Source: Corynebacterium pelargi (GTDB lineage: Bacteria; Actinomycetota; Actinomycetes; Mycobacteriales; Mycobacteriaceae). Taken from it: a DNA stretch of 55,824 bases. Every line of letters begins with the position of its first letter. Position 1 is the first letter of the stretch. This document shows positions 44,301 through 53,747 of the stretch, piece after piece. A program made the translations under genes and the position numbers. Below the pieces are notes generated by a model. The model saw nothing but the letters and a program-made list of their open reading frames with translations. It did not search any database and was not told the origin of the DNA. The stretch spans positions 1 through 55,824 of the forward strand of contig NZ_BMCX01000006.1 in NCBI RefSeq assembly GCF_014635485.1. Direction: 5' to 3'.

Positions 44301-44991
44301 TCTCAACGTCAATTTCGGTGCAAGGGCCGTGCTTGAAGGCGTGGAGCTTCACCTCCAACAGCCAGGCATGTGCGCGTTGCTCGGGCCCAATGGGGCCGGT
44401 AAGACGACGCTGCTTCGCAGCATCATGGGCTTAGTTCCGTACCGGGGCACACTCAAGGCACCAGAAAATCGAGCCTATGTGCCACAAATATCGCAGTTTC
44501 AATGGTCGTATCCCATGACCTGCATTGATGTGGTGAAAACCGGCGCGATTCGTGGCATGTGGCGAAGAAACAAGGTGCAGCATCAAGGCGAAGAGGCGTT
44601 GGAGTTGGTGCAGATGGGTCACCTTCGTGATCGCGGCATTGCAGCGCTTTCGGGCGGACAGCGCCAAAGGCTGCTGCTCGCGCGTGCCTTGGTCGAGCAA
44701 CCAGCGTTGCTCTTACTTGATGAGCCTTTTAATGGCGTGGATGTTCCCAGCCAACTGCTGATTCAAGAAGTAATTGCGAGGCTGCGCAACACCTTGGTGC
44801 TGATCTCTACGCACGATATCCCCTCGGCACTCGACACAGCGCACACCATGGTGCTGCTGAATCAACGCGTGATTGCCCAGGGCAGTGTGCAGCAGTTGCG
44901 GGATCCGGCCTTGTGGGAACGCGGTTTTGGCCTCAGTGCGCAAAGCTCCATGGTTCGTGCCTATATCCGCCAGATTGAGGAGGCAGCGTGA
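44284..44991 (+). CDS. Anchored-repeat ABC transporter, ATP-binding protein
   Basis: ATPase of a metal-type (ZnuC/MntB-like) importer, 235 residues. Walker A is GPNGAGKTT near residue 37, the Q-loop YVPQ follows, the signature is LSGGQRQR and Walker B is LLLLDEP. An H-loop histidine occurs in ISTHDIPSA. The start is GTG at 44284, overlapping the upstream gene by 17 bases, with GGAGG four bases before. It matches the position and size of the TIGR03771 family. The permease gene overlaps its stop. Confidence 0.93.
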   Translation: MLEIHDLNVNFGARAVLEGVELHLQQPGMCALLGPNGAGKTTLLRSIMGLVPYRGTLKAPENRAYVPQISQFQWSYPMTCIDVVKTGAIRGMWRRNKVQHQGEEALELVQMGHLRDRGIAALSGGQRQRLLLARALVEQPALLLLDEPFNGVDVPSQLLIQEVIARLRNTLVLISTHDIPSALDTAHTMVLLNQRVIAQGSVQQLRDPALWERGFGLSAQSSMVRAYIRQIEEAA

Positions 44992-45824
44992 TCAGCCCCT
45001 GGGATTTTCTTGCAGACCTTCACAATCCGGCTTTAGCGTTTTTGCCCAAAGCTCTCATCATTTCGGTGCTCAGTGCCGCCCTTTGTGCAGTCGTGGGTAC
45101 ACACATGGTGTTGCGCGGCATGGCTTTTGCTGGTGATGCCATCGCCCACGCGGTGTTCCCCGGCCTTGCCATAGCTTTTGTGCTCGGTGGATCGCTTGTG
45201 CTCGGCGGCCTCATTGGTGGTTTTAGTGTGGCGCTGTTGGTGGCGTTATTTGCCCACAAAAGTGCGCTCAAAGAAGACTCCTTGATCGGGGTGTTCTTCG
45301 CTGCGGCTTTTGCCATTGGTTTGGTGGTGCTTTCGCGAACCCAGGCTTATGCAGGCTCGTTGGAGGGCTTTCTTTCGGGCTCGATTACCGGTGTGAGCAC
45401 TGAACAATTGTGGGTAGCCGCGCTGGCAACGCTGGTGATTATGGCGTTGCTTGCTGCGATCCACCGTGAATTGGCGTTTGCCAGCTTGGATCGGGAACTC
45501 GCGCGGGCGGCCGGTGTTCCGGTGGTGGTGCTCGATGTGCTGCTCTATGCAGCCGTTGCGGTTTCGGTGGTGGTTGCTGTGCACACGGTGGGCAATATTT
45601 TGGTGCTTGCTTTGTTGATCACCCCTGCCTCTACTGCGAGGCTGCTTTGTCGACGCCTCCTGCCAATGATGTTGTGCGCAATGTTCTTAGGTGTTGCTGC
45701 CTCAATACTTGGCATTTATGCAGCCTGGTCGCTGGATATTCCCGCAGGCGCATCCATCGTGTTGTGTTCCACTGTCATGTTCTTACTCGTTTGGTTATTG
45801 CAACCACTGCTCAAGGATCGCTGA
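44988..45824 (+). CDS. Anchored-repeat ABC transporter, permease
   Basis: ABC-3 family (ZnuB-like) permease, 278 residues, eight or nine hydrophobic segments. The conserved GxHMVLRGMAFAGDAIAHAVFPG-like region near residue 38 and the cytoplasmic-loop stretch LAFASLDRELARAAGVPV are diagnostic. The start is GTG at 44988 with GTGA overlap to the ATPase gene, and the stop overlaps the following ATG by one base. Its family normally moves Zn2+ or Mn2+. Whether this branch still does so is unknown. Confidence 0.93.
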   Translation: MISPWDFLADLHNPALAFLPKALIISVLSAALCAVVGTHMVLRGMAFAGDAIAHAVFPGLAIAFVLGGSLVLGGLIGGFSVALLVALFAHKSALKEDSLIGVFFAAAFAIGLVVLSRTQAYAGSLEGFLSGSITGVSTEQLWVAALATLVIMALLAAIHRELAFASLDRELARAAGVPVVVLDVLLYAAVAVSVVVAVHTVGNILVLALLITPASTARLLCRRLLPMMLCAMFLGVAASILGIYAAWSLDIPAGASIVLCSTVMFLLVWLLQPLLKDR

Positions 45825-48724
45825 TGAACTTTTCTACTTTCCGTACACGTATGCGCCCCAGAATGCTGGGGCTGATTGGTGCTGTTGCGTTGCTTGCTGC
45901 GCTGCTTTTGCCAGGTCCTGGACTCAACCTCATTCGCTTAGTCGATGAAAGCACTCAGGTTGGAACGCACCGCCCGGGTACAGGTGATGCGCTGACGAGC
46001 CTTCCGCCGGATCAGCCTTTCTTTGATGCAGAAGGGCGTGATACTGGCGAATTGCATCCATGTGCTGGCCGCGACTTGTTGTATCACGCGCATGTGGATG
46101 CCGGTTATGTCACGCGCAATGAGCGTGGGGAACTCGATGTGATGGCGGTGAACAACACCAAGGTCATCCCGCAGGATTCGGCATGCATGCGCCTTGGGCC
46201 AGATAGCTTTAACGGTGTGGAAGTCTCGCGCTTTGTGGTGCCACAGGATCCAGCGCTGAGCTTCCTTGGCGCACCCGGTTCGATTGTGTGGCGGGCTCCT
46301 TTTGAGAACTATGGCTGGAAGTGGCTGCCGATTTGGGCTGGTCTAGGCGCCTTTGATGGCGAGCACGAGTGGAAGGTGCCCACCGATTTCGTGGCGAATG
46401 CGGTGCAACTCGAATTGGTAGATTTTGAAGGCCCCGGCGAGATGAATATTTATAATTACTTGCCCACCTGGGATAGGGCCGCGCGCATCATTGGCTCAAA
46501 GGATTTAAGGACCACAACCTTGCGTGTTGGCGGCCATGGCCATATGAACTGGGCCTTTTCCCAGCCCGGTATTTATAAGCTTTCCTGGCAAGCCCAAGGT
46601 CGGCATTATGACGGTTCGGTGGAACGATCTGCTCCTGTGACTCAGTACTGGTTGGTGGGTGAAGACTCGCAGGTTGGTCTTTTGCCCGGCACCAGCCGAG
46701 ATCTGGGCAATTATGGCAAACGCGCCGAAACACTGCGCGAAGAAATGGGATTGAGTGAGCCCTCAGGGGCCCTTGCGGAAGCGGTGATGGCTGAACAAGC
46801 CCCGAAACTCAAGGCCGAAGACGTCACCGCGATGGTAGAAGACCAATTTTATAATTCCACCGCGCCGATTAGCAGCGGCGATGTGGTGTTCAACGTCGGC
46901 TACTCAGGAAAAGAGCTGCTCCAAGAGGCCGAAGTAACCTTGGAGCCCCAAGTTGATGCCAAGCATATTGAGGGTGCAGTGGTCATCGAGGTTCCTGATT
47001 CGGCGGCCAAGTGTATTGCTGCCGATGATCCCTATTTATCGCATTTTGCCAGGGCTGCAGGCAGCAGGCTGGTGTGGATGACGGGTGAACCTGGAGGCAA
47101 CACGCCTTCATTTGGTTTTGATACTTCCGGTTTGGATTTGAGCCAATTAAGCGAGCAGCAGGTTGTGGTCGAACCTGGTGTGACGGCCCCAAGGGGCGGT
47201 GTATTTGCGATCGGTGCAGGTCAAGGGGAACATTTTGCACCTATTGCAACCAATGCAAATTCCAATTCTTCCCCCTTGCAACTCCTCGGTGCTCAGCGCC
47301 ACCATCTGCAATACATGATGAGTGCGCCCGGTATTTATAGCGAAGATGGCTCGGTGCAGGTCTTTCATAAGACCGATCCCCGCTATGACTTCTACTCGCC
47401 CATTTTCCTCGTGGGCAATCAGGTTATTAATGAGTGGCGAAAGCGCGCCGGGGTCGAGGAACGCTTGCCGGAAACACAACCTACGTGCGCCACGGCACCG
47501 CCGGTACGGGGCATAGATCCTTTTACCCCCGAGCTTGTCGACGCCCCCGAGGATCCCGAGAACCTCCCGGAAGAAACGGCTGCCCCGGAAGAGCCTGAGC
47601 AACCGCAAGAGCCTGAGCAGCCGGTAGAAGAGGAACCATCCCCGAGCCCGAGTGCCACGGAAACGCCTGAGGCTTCAGCGTTGCATCGCATTCAACTCGG
47701 ACACCTGGATATGGCGCTGGGCACGCTCGACGGTAGTGCCATCGCATACCTCAAAGACGAGTCTGATCCCGCCAATCCTGTGCGCAGGGAATCTGGAACG
47801 TTCTCCATTGTGGTGCCTCAACGTGCCTGGCATAAGGATGCATCGGTACTAGAGCTTGAAGACTTTGCTGACGGTGCCTTTGTGCTCCCGGAGGTGCAGG
47901 ATCGACGTCTACCGTGGCCAGGGGTTTCGAATGAAGCTTTCGATTTTTCCGCAGTACACCCCGAACACCCCACGACTGATTTCTCCATCGCTTCTGTGCT
48001 GAATGCACCTGAAGGTGGGCGCCTAGTGATTAGTGGCACTGAAGATATGAAGGTCAAGCGTCAGCTTGATTCGGCAGATCCGAGCGCCTCGATTGCCTTG
48101 CCCGCGTTTACTCACGCACATAAGGCGTTTTGGTTTAACAAACCGGGTACTTACGAAGTGCGCTTTGCCTATAGCTGGATAAACCAGCAGGGTGCCACCG
48201 AGCAGGTTTTCCTCGACACCACCTTTGAGGTAGGCACGCTCCCCAAGGAAGAGGAGCCGCAACCACAACCCACACAACAACCGGCACAACCCACGCAACA
48301 ACCGGCGAAGCCACAGCAGCCGACACACCCCGCAAAGCCCCAGGCACAACCACAGCAACCGGCACAACCCGCCAAGCCCCAGGCGCAAGCACCTGCGCCG
48401 GCAATTGCTGCTTCACCCCAGGTTCCACCGGCACAAGCCCCGGCGGCTGCACCTGCACGACCAGCTCCGCCACGTGCTGCGGCTGCAGTGCCCAAGGCCG
48501 GATCGACGCCTGCCCCGCCTAAGGCGGCAGCAATACCTCGCCCTGCACCTCCGCTGCCGCAGAATGCGCCTTTGGCTCAAGGGCCGAAGCCTCCATTGTC
48601 GCGCCAGGCTGCCCAGGAACGCAGCTTGGAGGTGTGGCGTGGCGTCTTGCTCGGCGTGGGTGGTTTTAGTTTGTTGCTGGCGCTAGTGGTGTACCTGTAT
48701 TCGCGCAGGTCAAAGACGGACTGA
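45824..48724 (+). CDS. Large anchored-repeat surface protein
   Basis: A 966-residue protein. An N-terminal signal/anchor (about residues 14-30) precedes three anchored-repeat domains at about 80-275, 353-530 and 619-805. Domain 1 ends GHMNWAFSQPGIY and domain 3 ends HAHKAFWFNKPGTY, while domain 2 is the most diverged. Acidic Pro/Glu linkers separate domains 2 and 3. A Pro/Ala/Gln-rich stalk (808-925) could span the wall, followed by a transmembrane helix (about 936-958) and a RRSKTD tail. No LPxTG motif was seen. It corresponds to the TIGR03773-type wall protein of this locus. The ATG shares one base with the permease stop; the longer frame from 45647 lies inside the permease gene. Confidence 0.9.
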   Translation: MNFSTFRTRMRPRMLGLIGAVALLAALLLPGPGLNLIRLVDESTQVGTHRPGTGDALTSLPPDQPFFDAEGRDTGELHPCAGRDLLYHAHVDAGYVTRNERGELDVMAVNNTKVIPQDSACMRLGPDSFNGVEVSRFVVPQDPALSFLGAPGSIVWRAPFENYGWKWLPIWAGLGAFDGEHEWKVPTDFVANAVQLELVDFEGPGEMNIYNYLPTWDRAARIIGSKDLRTTTLRVGGHGHMNWAFSQPGIYKLSWQAQGRHYDGSVERSAPVTQYWLVGEDSQVGLLPGTSRDLGNYGKRAETLREEMGLSEPSGALAEAVMAEQAPKLKAEDVTAMVEDQFYNSTAPISSGDVVFNVGYSGKELLQEAEVTLEPQVDAKHIEGAVVIEVPDSAAKCIAADDPYLSHFARAAGSRLVWMTGEPGGNTPSFGFDTSGLDLSQLSEQQVVVEPGVTAPRGGVFAIGAGQGEHFAPIATNANSNSSPLQLLGAQRHHLQYMMSAPGIYSEDGSVQVFHKTDPRYDFYSPIFLVGNQVINEWRKRAGVEERLPETQPTCATAPPVRGIDPFTPELVDAPEDPENLPEETAAPEEPEQPQEPEQPVEEEPSPSPSATETPEASALHRIQLGHLDMALGTLDGSAIAYLKDESDPANPVRRESGTFSIVVPQRAWHKDASVLELEDFADGAFVLPEVQDRRLPWPGVSNEAFDFSAVHPEHPTTDFSIASVLNAPEGGRLVISGTEDMKVKRQLDSADPSASIALPAFTHAHKAFWFNKPGTYEVRFAYSWINQQGATEQVFLDTTFEVGTLPKEEEPQPQPTQQPAQPTQQPAKPQQPTHPAKPQAQPQQPAQPAKPQAQAPAPAIAASPQVPPAQAPAAAPARPAPPRAAAAVPKAGSTPAPPKAAAIPRPAPPLPQNAPLAQGPKPPLSRQAAQERSLEVWRGVLLGVGGFSLLLALVVYLYSRRSKTD
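48247..48600 (+). repeat. Degenerate tandem repeats encoding the Pro/Ala/Gln-rich stalk
   Basis: Short units such as CAACAACCGGC and CCAAGCCCCAGGC recur several times, encoding PTQQPAQ and AKPQAQ motifs. Such arrays often vary in copy number between strains. Confidence 0.75.
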
Positions 48725-49492
48725 TTGCAGGTCGCGCAGGTGGCGGTAGAACGTGGCTCGTTGTACTGGCCGCTTGCGCGATACTCCGTCGATGCTGATG
48801 CGAAGGTTAGCGCCACCTGCTTGCATGGCTCTGCCGGAGTAGATGGTGTCGGCACGTTTGGAGGCTTGGCGGAATTTAGCGAGCAGCCCAGTGGGGTTGG
48901 CGGGGCTTAGGATTACTTGCCCCGCTACTCCTGGGGCGTCCATGGTGGAGATCAGTGATGCTCCATAGTGCTTGCCCCGCAGCAGGACTGCATCGTCGAC
49001 GATGATTTCGCCGTCGAGCTTCTTATCGTCCCAGTCGCTGATGATGGCTTGGTGGGCTACGGCCTGGCCTGCGTCATCCCGAATGAGTGGTTTGGGTTTC
49101 ACGGGGGCGTCGAAGGCGAAGTCTCGATCTGCGGGTAAGTTCCACGCTTGGGCTAGGGAAGATTCTTTGCTGGGCAGGAACGCTATTTCTGCCCACATGG
49201 CGTCGATGCGCATGAGCCGGGTGATGATTGCCGCGAGTGCCGCATCATCGCCGTGGACGATAAAGCGCAGGGGGTCGTCGATAAGCTGAGGTGCAAAGCC
49301 TGGTTCCCCCAGGTGAGCGACGTCGGGGGAGGCGGCGATTTCTTCGAGTGAAGGGGTGGGATCTTCGGGGAGGACTTCCTTGGTGATGGCGTTGAGGATT
49401 TTTAGTTCCGAGCGTGTGGGCAGCGCGGAAAGTTCATAGGATTCCGTGCTTTCGATCGGTGCTACACCGCAGTTGAGGATCACATGGCGCAT
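48710..49492 (-). CDS. Conserved hypothetical protein beside purA
   Basis: A 260-residue soluble protein, start ATG at 49492 (MRHVILNCG). An acidic N-terminal half is followed by a C-terminal half with the pattern DGEIIVDDAVLLRG, ISTMDAPGV and GANLRISIDGVS, then RATFYRHLRDLQ. This is loosely like the beta-sandwich end of diacylglycerol-kinase-type proteins, but there is no ATP-binding half. It overlaps the end of the large surface-protein gene by 15 bases (convergent) and diverges from purA. A regulatory or lipid-binding role would be guesswork. Confidence 0.75.
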   Translation of the reverse strand: MRHVILNCGVAPIESTESYELSALPTRSELKILNAITKEVLPEDPTPSLEEIAASPDVAHLGEPGFAPQLIDDPLRFIVHGDDAALAAIITRLMRIDAMWAEIAFLPSKESSLAQAWNLPADRDFAFDAPVKPKPLIRDDAGQAVAHQAIISDWDDKKLDGEIIVDDAVLLRGKHYGASLISTMDAPGVAGQVILSPANPTGLLAKFRQASKRADTIYSGRAMQAGGANLRISIDGVSRKRPVQRATFYRHLRDLQSVRL

Positions 49493-49554
49493 GCTGGCTA
49501 ATTCTAGCGCTACACTGGTATGCGGCATTTTTAACGAACATATAAGGATCAGCC

Positions 49555-50844
49555 ATGGCGGCAATCGTAATTGTGGGCGCTCAGTGGGGCGACGAAGGCA
49601 AAGGCAAGGCCACCGACATCCTCGGCGGACGCGTGGACTACGTGGTCAAGCCGAATGGTGGCAATAACGCCGGCCATACCGTAGTGGTGGGCGGCGATAA
49701 GTATGAGCTGAAGCTTTTGCCTGCTGGTGTGCTTTCCGAAAACGCAACCCCTGTGCTTGGCAATGGAGTGGTGATTAACCTTGAGGCCCTCTTCGAGGAG
49801 ATCGATGGTCTAGAGGCTCGCGGCGCCAATGCATCGCGCCTGCGCATCTCTGCCAACGCGCACCTGGTGGCTCCGTACCACCAGATTCTCGACCGCGTGC
49901 AGGAGCGTTTCTTAGGCAAGCGCGCCATCGGCACCACTGGCCGCGGCATCGGCCCTACCTACGCGGATAAGGTTTCGCGCGTGGGCATCCGCGTGCAGGA
50001 CATCTTTGACGAGTCCATCTTGCGCCAGAAGATCGAATCGGCGCTGGATGTGAAAAACCAGATCCTGGTCAAGATGTATAACCGCAAGGCCATCGTGGCT
50101 GATGAGATGGTGCAGTACTTCCTCAGCTACGCCGATCGCCTGCGCCCGATGGTGATTGAGTCGGAACTTGAGCTCAACCGCGCATTGGATGAGGGCAAGC
50201 ACATCCTCATGGAGGGCGGCCAGGCCACGATGCTCGACGTGGATCACGGCACCTACCCCTTTGTTACTTCCTCCAACCCCACCGCCGGTGGCGCTTGTGT
50301 GGGCGCAGGCATTGGGCCTACCAAGATCACCAGCTCTTTGGGCATTATTAAGGCCTACACCACGCGCGTTGGCGCAGGTCCTTTCCCCACCGAGCTCTTT
50401 GATAAGTGGGGTGAGTTCTTACAAACCACCGGCGGCGAGGTTGGCGTGAACACTGGCCGTAAGCGCCGTTGTGGTTGGTATGACTCGGTGATCGCCCGTT
50501 ACGCCTCCCGCGTCAATGGTTTCACTGACCTCTTCCTGACCAAGCTCGATGTGCTCACCGGCATTGGCGAGATCCCGATTTGTGTGGCCTATGACGTCGA
50601 TGGCAAGCGCTTCGACGAGATGCCCACCACCCAATCGGATTTCCACCACGCTGAGCCGATCTACGAGACGATGCCCGCCTGGGAAGAAGACATCACCGGT
50701 TGCACCACCTTTGATGAGCTGCCCGAAAAGGCCCAGGCCTATGTGCGCCGCCTCGAAGAGCTTTCGGGCTGCCGCATCTCCTATATCGGTGTTGGCCCAG
50801 GCCGTGACCAGACCATCGTGGTGCACGACGTGATGGAAAACTAG
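49555..50844 (+). CDS. purA: Adenylosuccinate synthetase
   Basis: First committed step from IMP to AMP, using aspartate and GTP. The 429-residue protein has GDEGKGK (residues 13-19), [34 protein letters not shown] loops, [10 protein letters not shown] and [14 protein letters not shown] near the end. All are characteristic. AAGGA lies ten bases before the ATG. A TACACT -10 box is visible near 49512. Its stop overlaps the convergent permease gene by four bases. Confidence 0.98.
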   Translation: MAAIVIVGAQWGDEGKGKATDILGGRVDYVVKPNGGNNAGHTVVVGGDKYELKLLPAGVLSENATPVLGNGVVINLEALFEEIDGLEARGANASRLRISANAHLVAPYHQILDRVQERFLGKRAIGTTGRGIGPTYADKVSRVGIRVQDIFDESILRQKIESALDVKNQILVKMYNRKAIVADEMVQYFLSYADRLRPMVIESELELNRALDEGKHILMEGGQATMLDVDHGTYPFVTSSNPTAGGACVGAGIGPTKITSSLGIIKAYTTRVGAGPFPTELFDKWGEFLQTTGGEVGVNTGRKRRCGWYDSVIARYASRVNGFTDLFLTKLDVLTGIGEIPICVAYDVDGKRFDEMPTTQSDFHHAEPIYETMPAWEEDITGCTTFDELPEKAQAYVRRLEELSGCRISYIGVGPGRDQTIVVHDVMEN

Positions 50845-52385
50845 ACCCAGTTGCGCACCTGGGAGTAAATCTCGGGCATGGAGCTATCGGCCTTCTTTGA
50901 GGCCACGTTCGTGCCCACCACATACCCCACGGCGCTCATCACCACACTCAGCAGCGCGCCGCCAATGCCAAGCCCAAGAGCATCGTTATTGACGGCGTAG
51001 AGCATAAGGCCGAAGCCTGGCCCAATCAAGGGCACCACGCCAGCTAAGCACACCAGCGAGCTAATAAAGGCGTTGGAGTTTTGCCCCGATCGATCCTTCA
51101 TCATCGCGGTGCCCGGCTTGGAGGTGGGGTAGGGGTTATAGGCCGATAGCGCCGCGGAGATCATCATCGAGCAAACCACACCACAGATGACGGTCACGGC
51201 AATAACCAGCCAAACGGCATCGAAGGATTCCACCACGCCCAGCGCCAGAAGGTAGACGGCCGCCAGCAGCATGCTCAGCACTCCAAAGACCATCGTTTCT
51301 GCCTTGAGCTGCAGCGATGGCTTGGTCGGGGTGACCATGACGGTATTATTGGCCGGACCGTTATAGCCGAAGAGATTCGCACCTTGGGTGGGCATCATGA
51401 TCACCAAATAGGCAGCCACCCAGTGCATTCCGCCTTCCGAGATGACGCCGAAGACAAAAAATCCGGTGATCAAAATCAGCATGGTCGTCAGCACCATCAC
51501 CATGCGCGAGTCGCGTATGAGGTAACGGAGCTGACGCGAAAGCAGCGCACCGAAGGCATTAAAACGCAAGGGAGGAACAAGTAGCTGTGCACTTGAGCTT
51601 TTCGACGCCGCGCTCGCGCTCACAGAGATCTCACTGAGCTCTCTGCGCAGCCCCTTGAGCAGCAACCACCAGGCGATTGCGAGGTAGGCCAGTGCGAGGA
51701 GGGCGCTTATAAGCGCGAGCACTGGATTGCCTTGCACAAGAAATTGCGTGGGGGCAATGGCTGCGCCGAAGGGGGTCCAAGCCAAGTATTGATCGAGCTT
51801 GAGTTGGGTGACATCGCCGTTGGCGATGACCGCGAAGTAGACAGCCACAAATATGACTACGCCGGCTAGGCCCCTGAATGTCCTTGAGCGTTCGCTGCCG
51901 CTGCTGACCAGGGTGCGGATGGCTGCGGTGCCAACGATGGCGGTGGCAAAAGACACCACAATGCCCAGCACGTAGACCACGATGGCCACGCCGTTGCCGG
52001 CAAGCCCGATGCTTCCGCCGATGGCTGTGACGATTGAGCACAATATGGCGGCAAAACCGCGGGATTGGATCATCTCTACCAGCACCATCGCCGGTCGGAT
52101 CCGCCGAGGATCCAGGGGCAGGGCAATGCACTTTTCTAAGTCGATTTGGTGCTCGGGCGAAGGTGCTGTGTATTGGAACATCCACAGCACCAACACGCCC
52201 ACGGAAGACACGAGGATCCAGGGGCTATTTTCGCCAAAGGCCAGCACGAAGCCCAGCCCCACTGCCGCACCCACGGCATAAAGGGGGATAAGGATTACTT
52301 GAACAAGCGTGCTTTTTTGAGCCTTGAGTAGGCGCTTCCATAAGGTGAATTGGGCTGAAAGGATGGCTTTGATCAACGCAGCCAC
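50841..52385 (-). CDS. ABC exporter membrane protein
   Basis: A 514-residue membrane protein with about twelve hydrophobic segments in two halves and a soluble loop between (about 255-290, Ser/Ala-rich). It pairs with the ATPase gene directly upstream, overlapping it by 13 bases. The arrangement is like ABC-2-type exporters of Gram-positive bacteria whose substrate is unknown. The start is GTG at 52385. No substrate-binding gene is present, which fits export. Confidence 0.83.
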   Translation of the reverse strand: MAALIKAILSAQFTLWKRLLKAQKSTLVQVILIPLYAVGAAVGLGFVLAFGENSPWILVSSVGVLVLWMFQYTAPSPEHQIDLEKCIALPLDPRRIRPAMVLVEMIQSRGFAAILCSIVTAIGGSIGLAGNGVAIVVYVLGIVVSFATAIVGTAAIRTLVSSGSERSRTFRGLAGVVIFVAVYFAVIANGDVTQLKLDQYLAWTPFGAAIAPTQFLVQGNPVLALISALLALAYLAIAWWLLLKGLRRELSEISVSASAASKSSSAQLLVPPLRFNAFGALLSRQLRYLIRDSRMVMVLTTMLILITGFFVFGVISEGGMHWVAAYLVIMMPTQGANLFGYNGPANNTVMVTPTKPSLQLKAETMVFGVLSMLLAAVYLLALGVVESFDAVWLVIAVTVICGVVCSMMISAALSAYNPYPTSKPGTAMMKDRSGQNSNAFISSLVCLAGVVPLIGPGFGLMLYAVNNDALGLGIGGALLSVVMSAVGYVVGTNVASKKADSSMPEIYSQVRNWV

Positions 52386-53167
52386 CCCAGGGAAGAATCG
52401 TCGAGCTCGCGGGCGCCAACAAGGTGGATGAAGGTCTCGCTGAGCGATTCACCCATTCGCACCTGATCCAAGGTAGCCGAGGCGCGCACCTGGCCATCGG
52501 CAATGATGGCCACATGGCTACAAAGCCCCTCAATGACTTCCATGACGTGCGAGGACAAGATCACCGTGCGCCCGGCAGCCACATAGGCGCTGAGCATTTG
52601 GCGGATGGTTCGCGCCGAAACGGGATCCACGGCCTCTAAAGGCTCGTCAAGGATGAGCACTTCGGGCCGGTGCAGCATGGCCCCGGCGAGCAGAATTTTC
52701 TTGGTCATGCCGGCGGAGTAGTCGGCAATATATTTTGGCCCCGCATCTTCAAGGTCTAAGGCCTGTAAGAGCGATTCGCTGCGCTGGGCCACGGTGGCCT
52801 CATCCATGGACCGCAGGGCGCCGAGCAATTGGAGATATTCGATACCGCTGAGCCTGTCAAAGGTGGGCAGGTCGTCGGCAAGCAAACCATAGGCCTGCTT
52901 GGCTTCGGAGCCCTGACCTTCCCACACATTAAGCCCATCGATCCACACGCTGCCAGCACTGGGTCTGAGCAAACCGGTGGCCATGGTGATGGCGGTGGTT
53001 TTGCCAGCGCCGTTTGGGCCGACGATGCCGTAGAAGCTGCCACGGGGCACGTCTAAGTTGAGGTTGTTTACTGCAACCTGTTTGCCAAAGTGTTTGCTCA
53101 ACCCCCGCATTGCCACAGCGGGGGTCGTTGGGTCTTCTACGATGGGCTCAATGTGAGGGGCATTCAT
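52373..53167 (-). CDS. ABC exporter ATP-binding protein
   Basis: A 264-residue ATPase of the drug/lantibiotic export (CcmA-like) type. Walker A is GPNGAGKTTAI near residue 57. The signature region reads YSAGMTKK in place of LSGGQ, as in many members of this class. Walker B is VLILDEPLEAVDP. The ATG at 53167 is chosen over a longer in-frame start at 53239, which overlaps the neighbouring gene. It operates with the membrane protein that follows; transported substrate unknown. Confidence 0.9.
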   Translation of the reverse strand: MNAPHIEPIVEDPTTPAVAMRGLSKHFGKQVAVNNLNLDVPRGSFYGIVGPNGAGKTTAITMATGLLRPSAGSVWIDGLNVWEGQGSEAKQAYGLLADDLPTFDRLSGIEYLQLLGALRSMDEATVAQRSESLLQALDLEDAGPKYIADYSAGMTKKILLAGAMLHRPEVLILDEPLEAVDPVSARTIRQMLSAYVAAGRTVILSSHVMEVIEGLCSHVAIIADGQVRASATLDQVRMGESLSETFIHLVGARELDDSSLGWLR

Positions 53168-53187
53168 GGTGCCCCAAGGTAGTGGAA

Positions 53188-53691
53188 TTACAAAGAAGGC
53201 TCTACCGGTGGCTGATCGGACCAGGGGAAGACGATCCACTCATCAGTGTGCTTCCACACATAATCCGGGCTGACCACTGAGCGGCTCTTGCCATAGATCA
53301 CCGCGGAGCGCACTTCCGCTCCATGGGACTGCAAGAGCTTGAGCACCAGGTCCAGGGTGCGGCCCGAGTCGGCTACGTCATCGACTACCAGCAGCTTCTT
53401 ATTGGCAATGGAGTCGGTGTCGAGCAGTGGTTCCAGAAGTACTGGGTCTGGCAAGGTTTCGTGCACATCCGTGTAGAACTCCACGTTGATGGCGTCGGAA
53501 AGCTTCACGCCCATGGAGTAGGAAAGGGCACCTGCTGGTACCAAGCCACCGCGCGCAACGGCGATAATGATGTCTGGGTTAAAGCCCGAGTCGACGATCT
53601 GCTGGGCAAGCTCACGGTTGGCTTTGCCAAAGCCTTCCCAGGTGAGCACTTCTTTATTTTCAAGATCCGAAGAATCTGCGTGGTAAGCCAT
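53188..53691 (-). CDS. Phosphoribosyltransferase (xanthine/hypoxanthine-guanine type)
   Basis: A 167-residue type I PRTase. The PRPP motif is LLVVDDVADSGRT near residue 100, and the FNPDIIIAVARGGLVPA strand-loop is typical of purine salvage enzymes such as Gpt-like PRTases. A C-terminal WIVFPWSDQP segment would stack on the purine. The neighbours purA and purT support purine salvage. Which base is preferred is not clear from the sequence. Start ATG at 53691. Confidence 0.88.
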   Translation of the reverse strand: MAYHADSSDLENKEVLTWEGFGKANRELAQQIVDSGFNPDIIIAVARGGLVPAGALSYSMGVKLSDAINVEFYTDVHETLPDPVLLEPLLDTDSIANKKLLVVDDVADSGRTLDLVLKLLQSHGAEVRSAVIYGKSRSVVSPDYVWKHTDEWIVFPWSDQPPVEPSL

Positions 53692-53747
53692 GTATAAACT
53701 CTAGCGCGGTGGGCAGATTTTCCCCACTAGCTTGTACCCTAGAGGCT

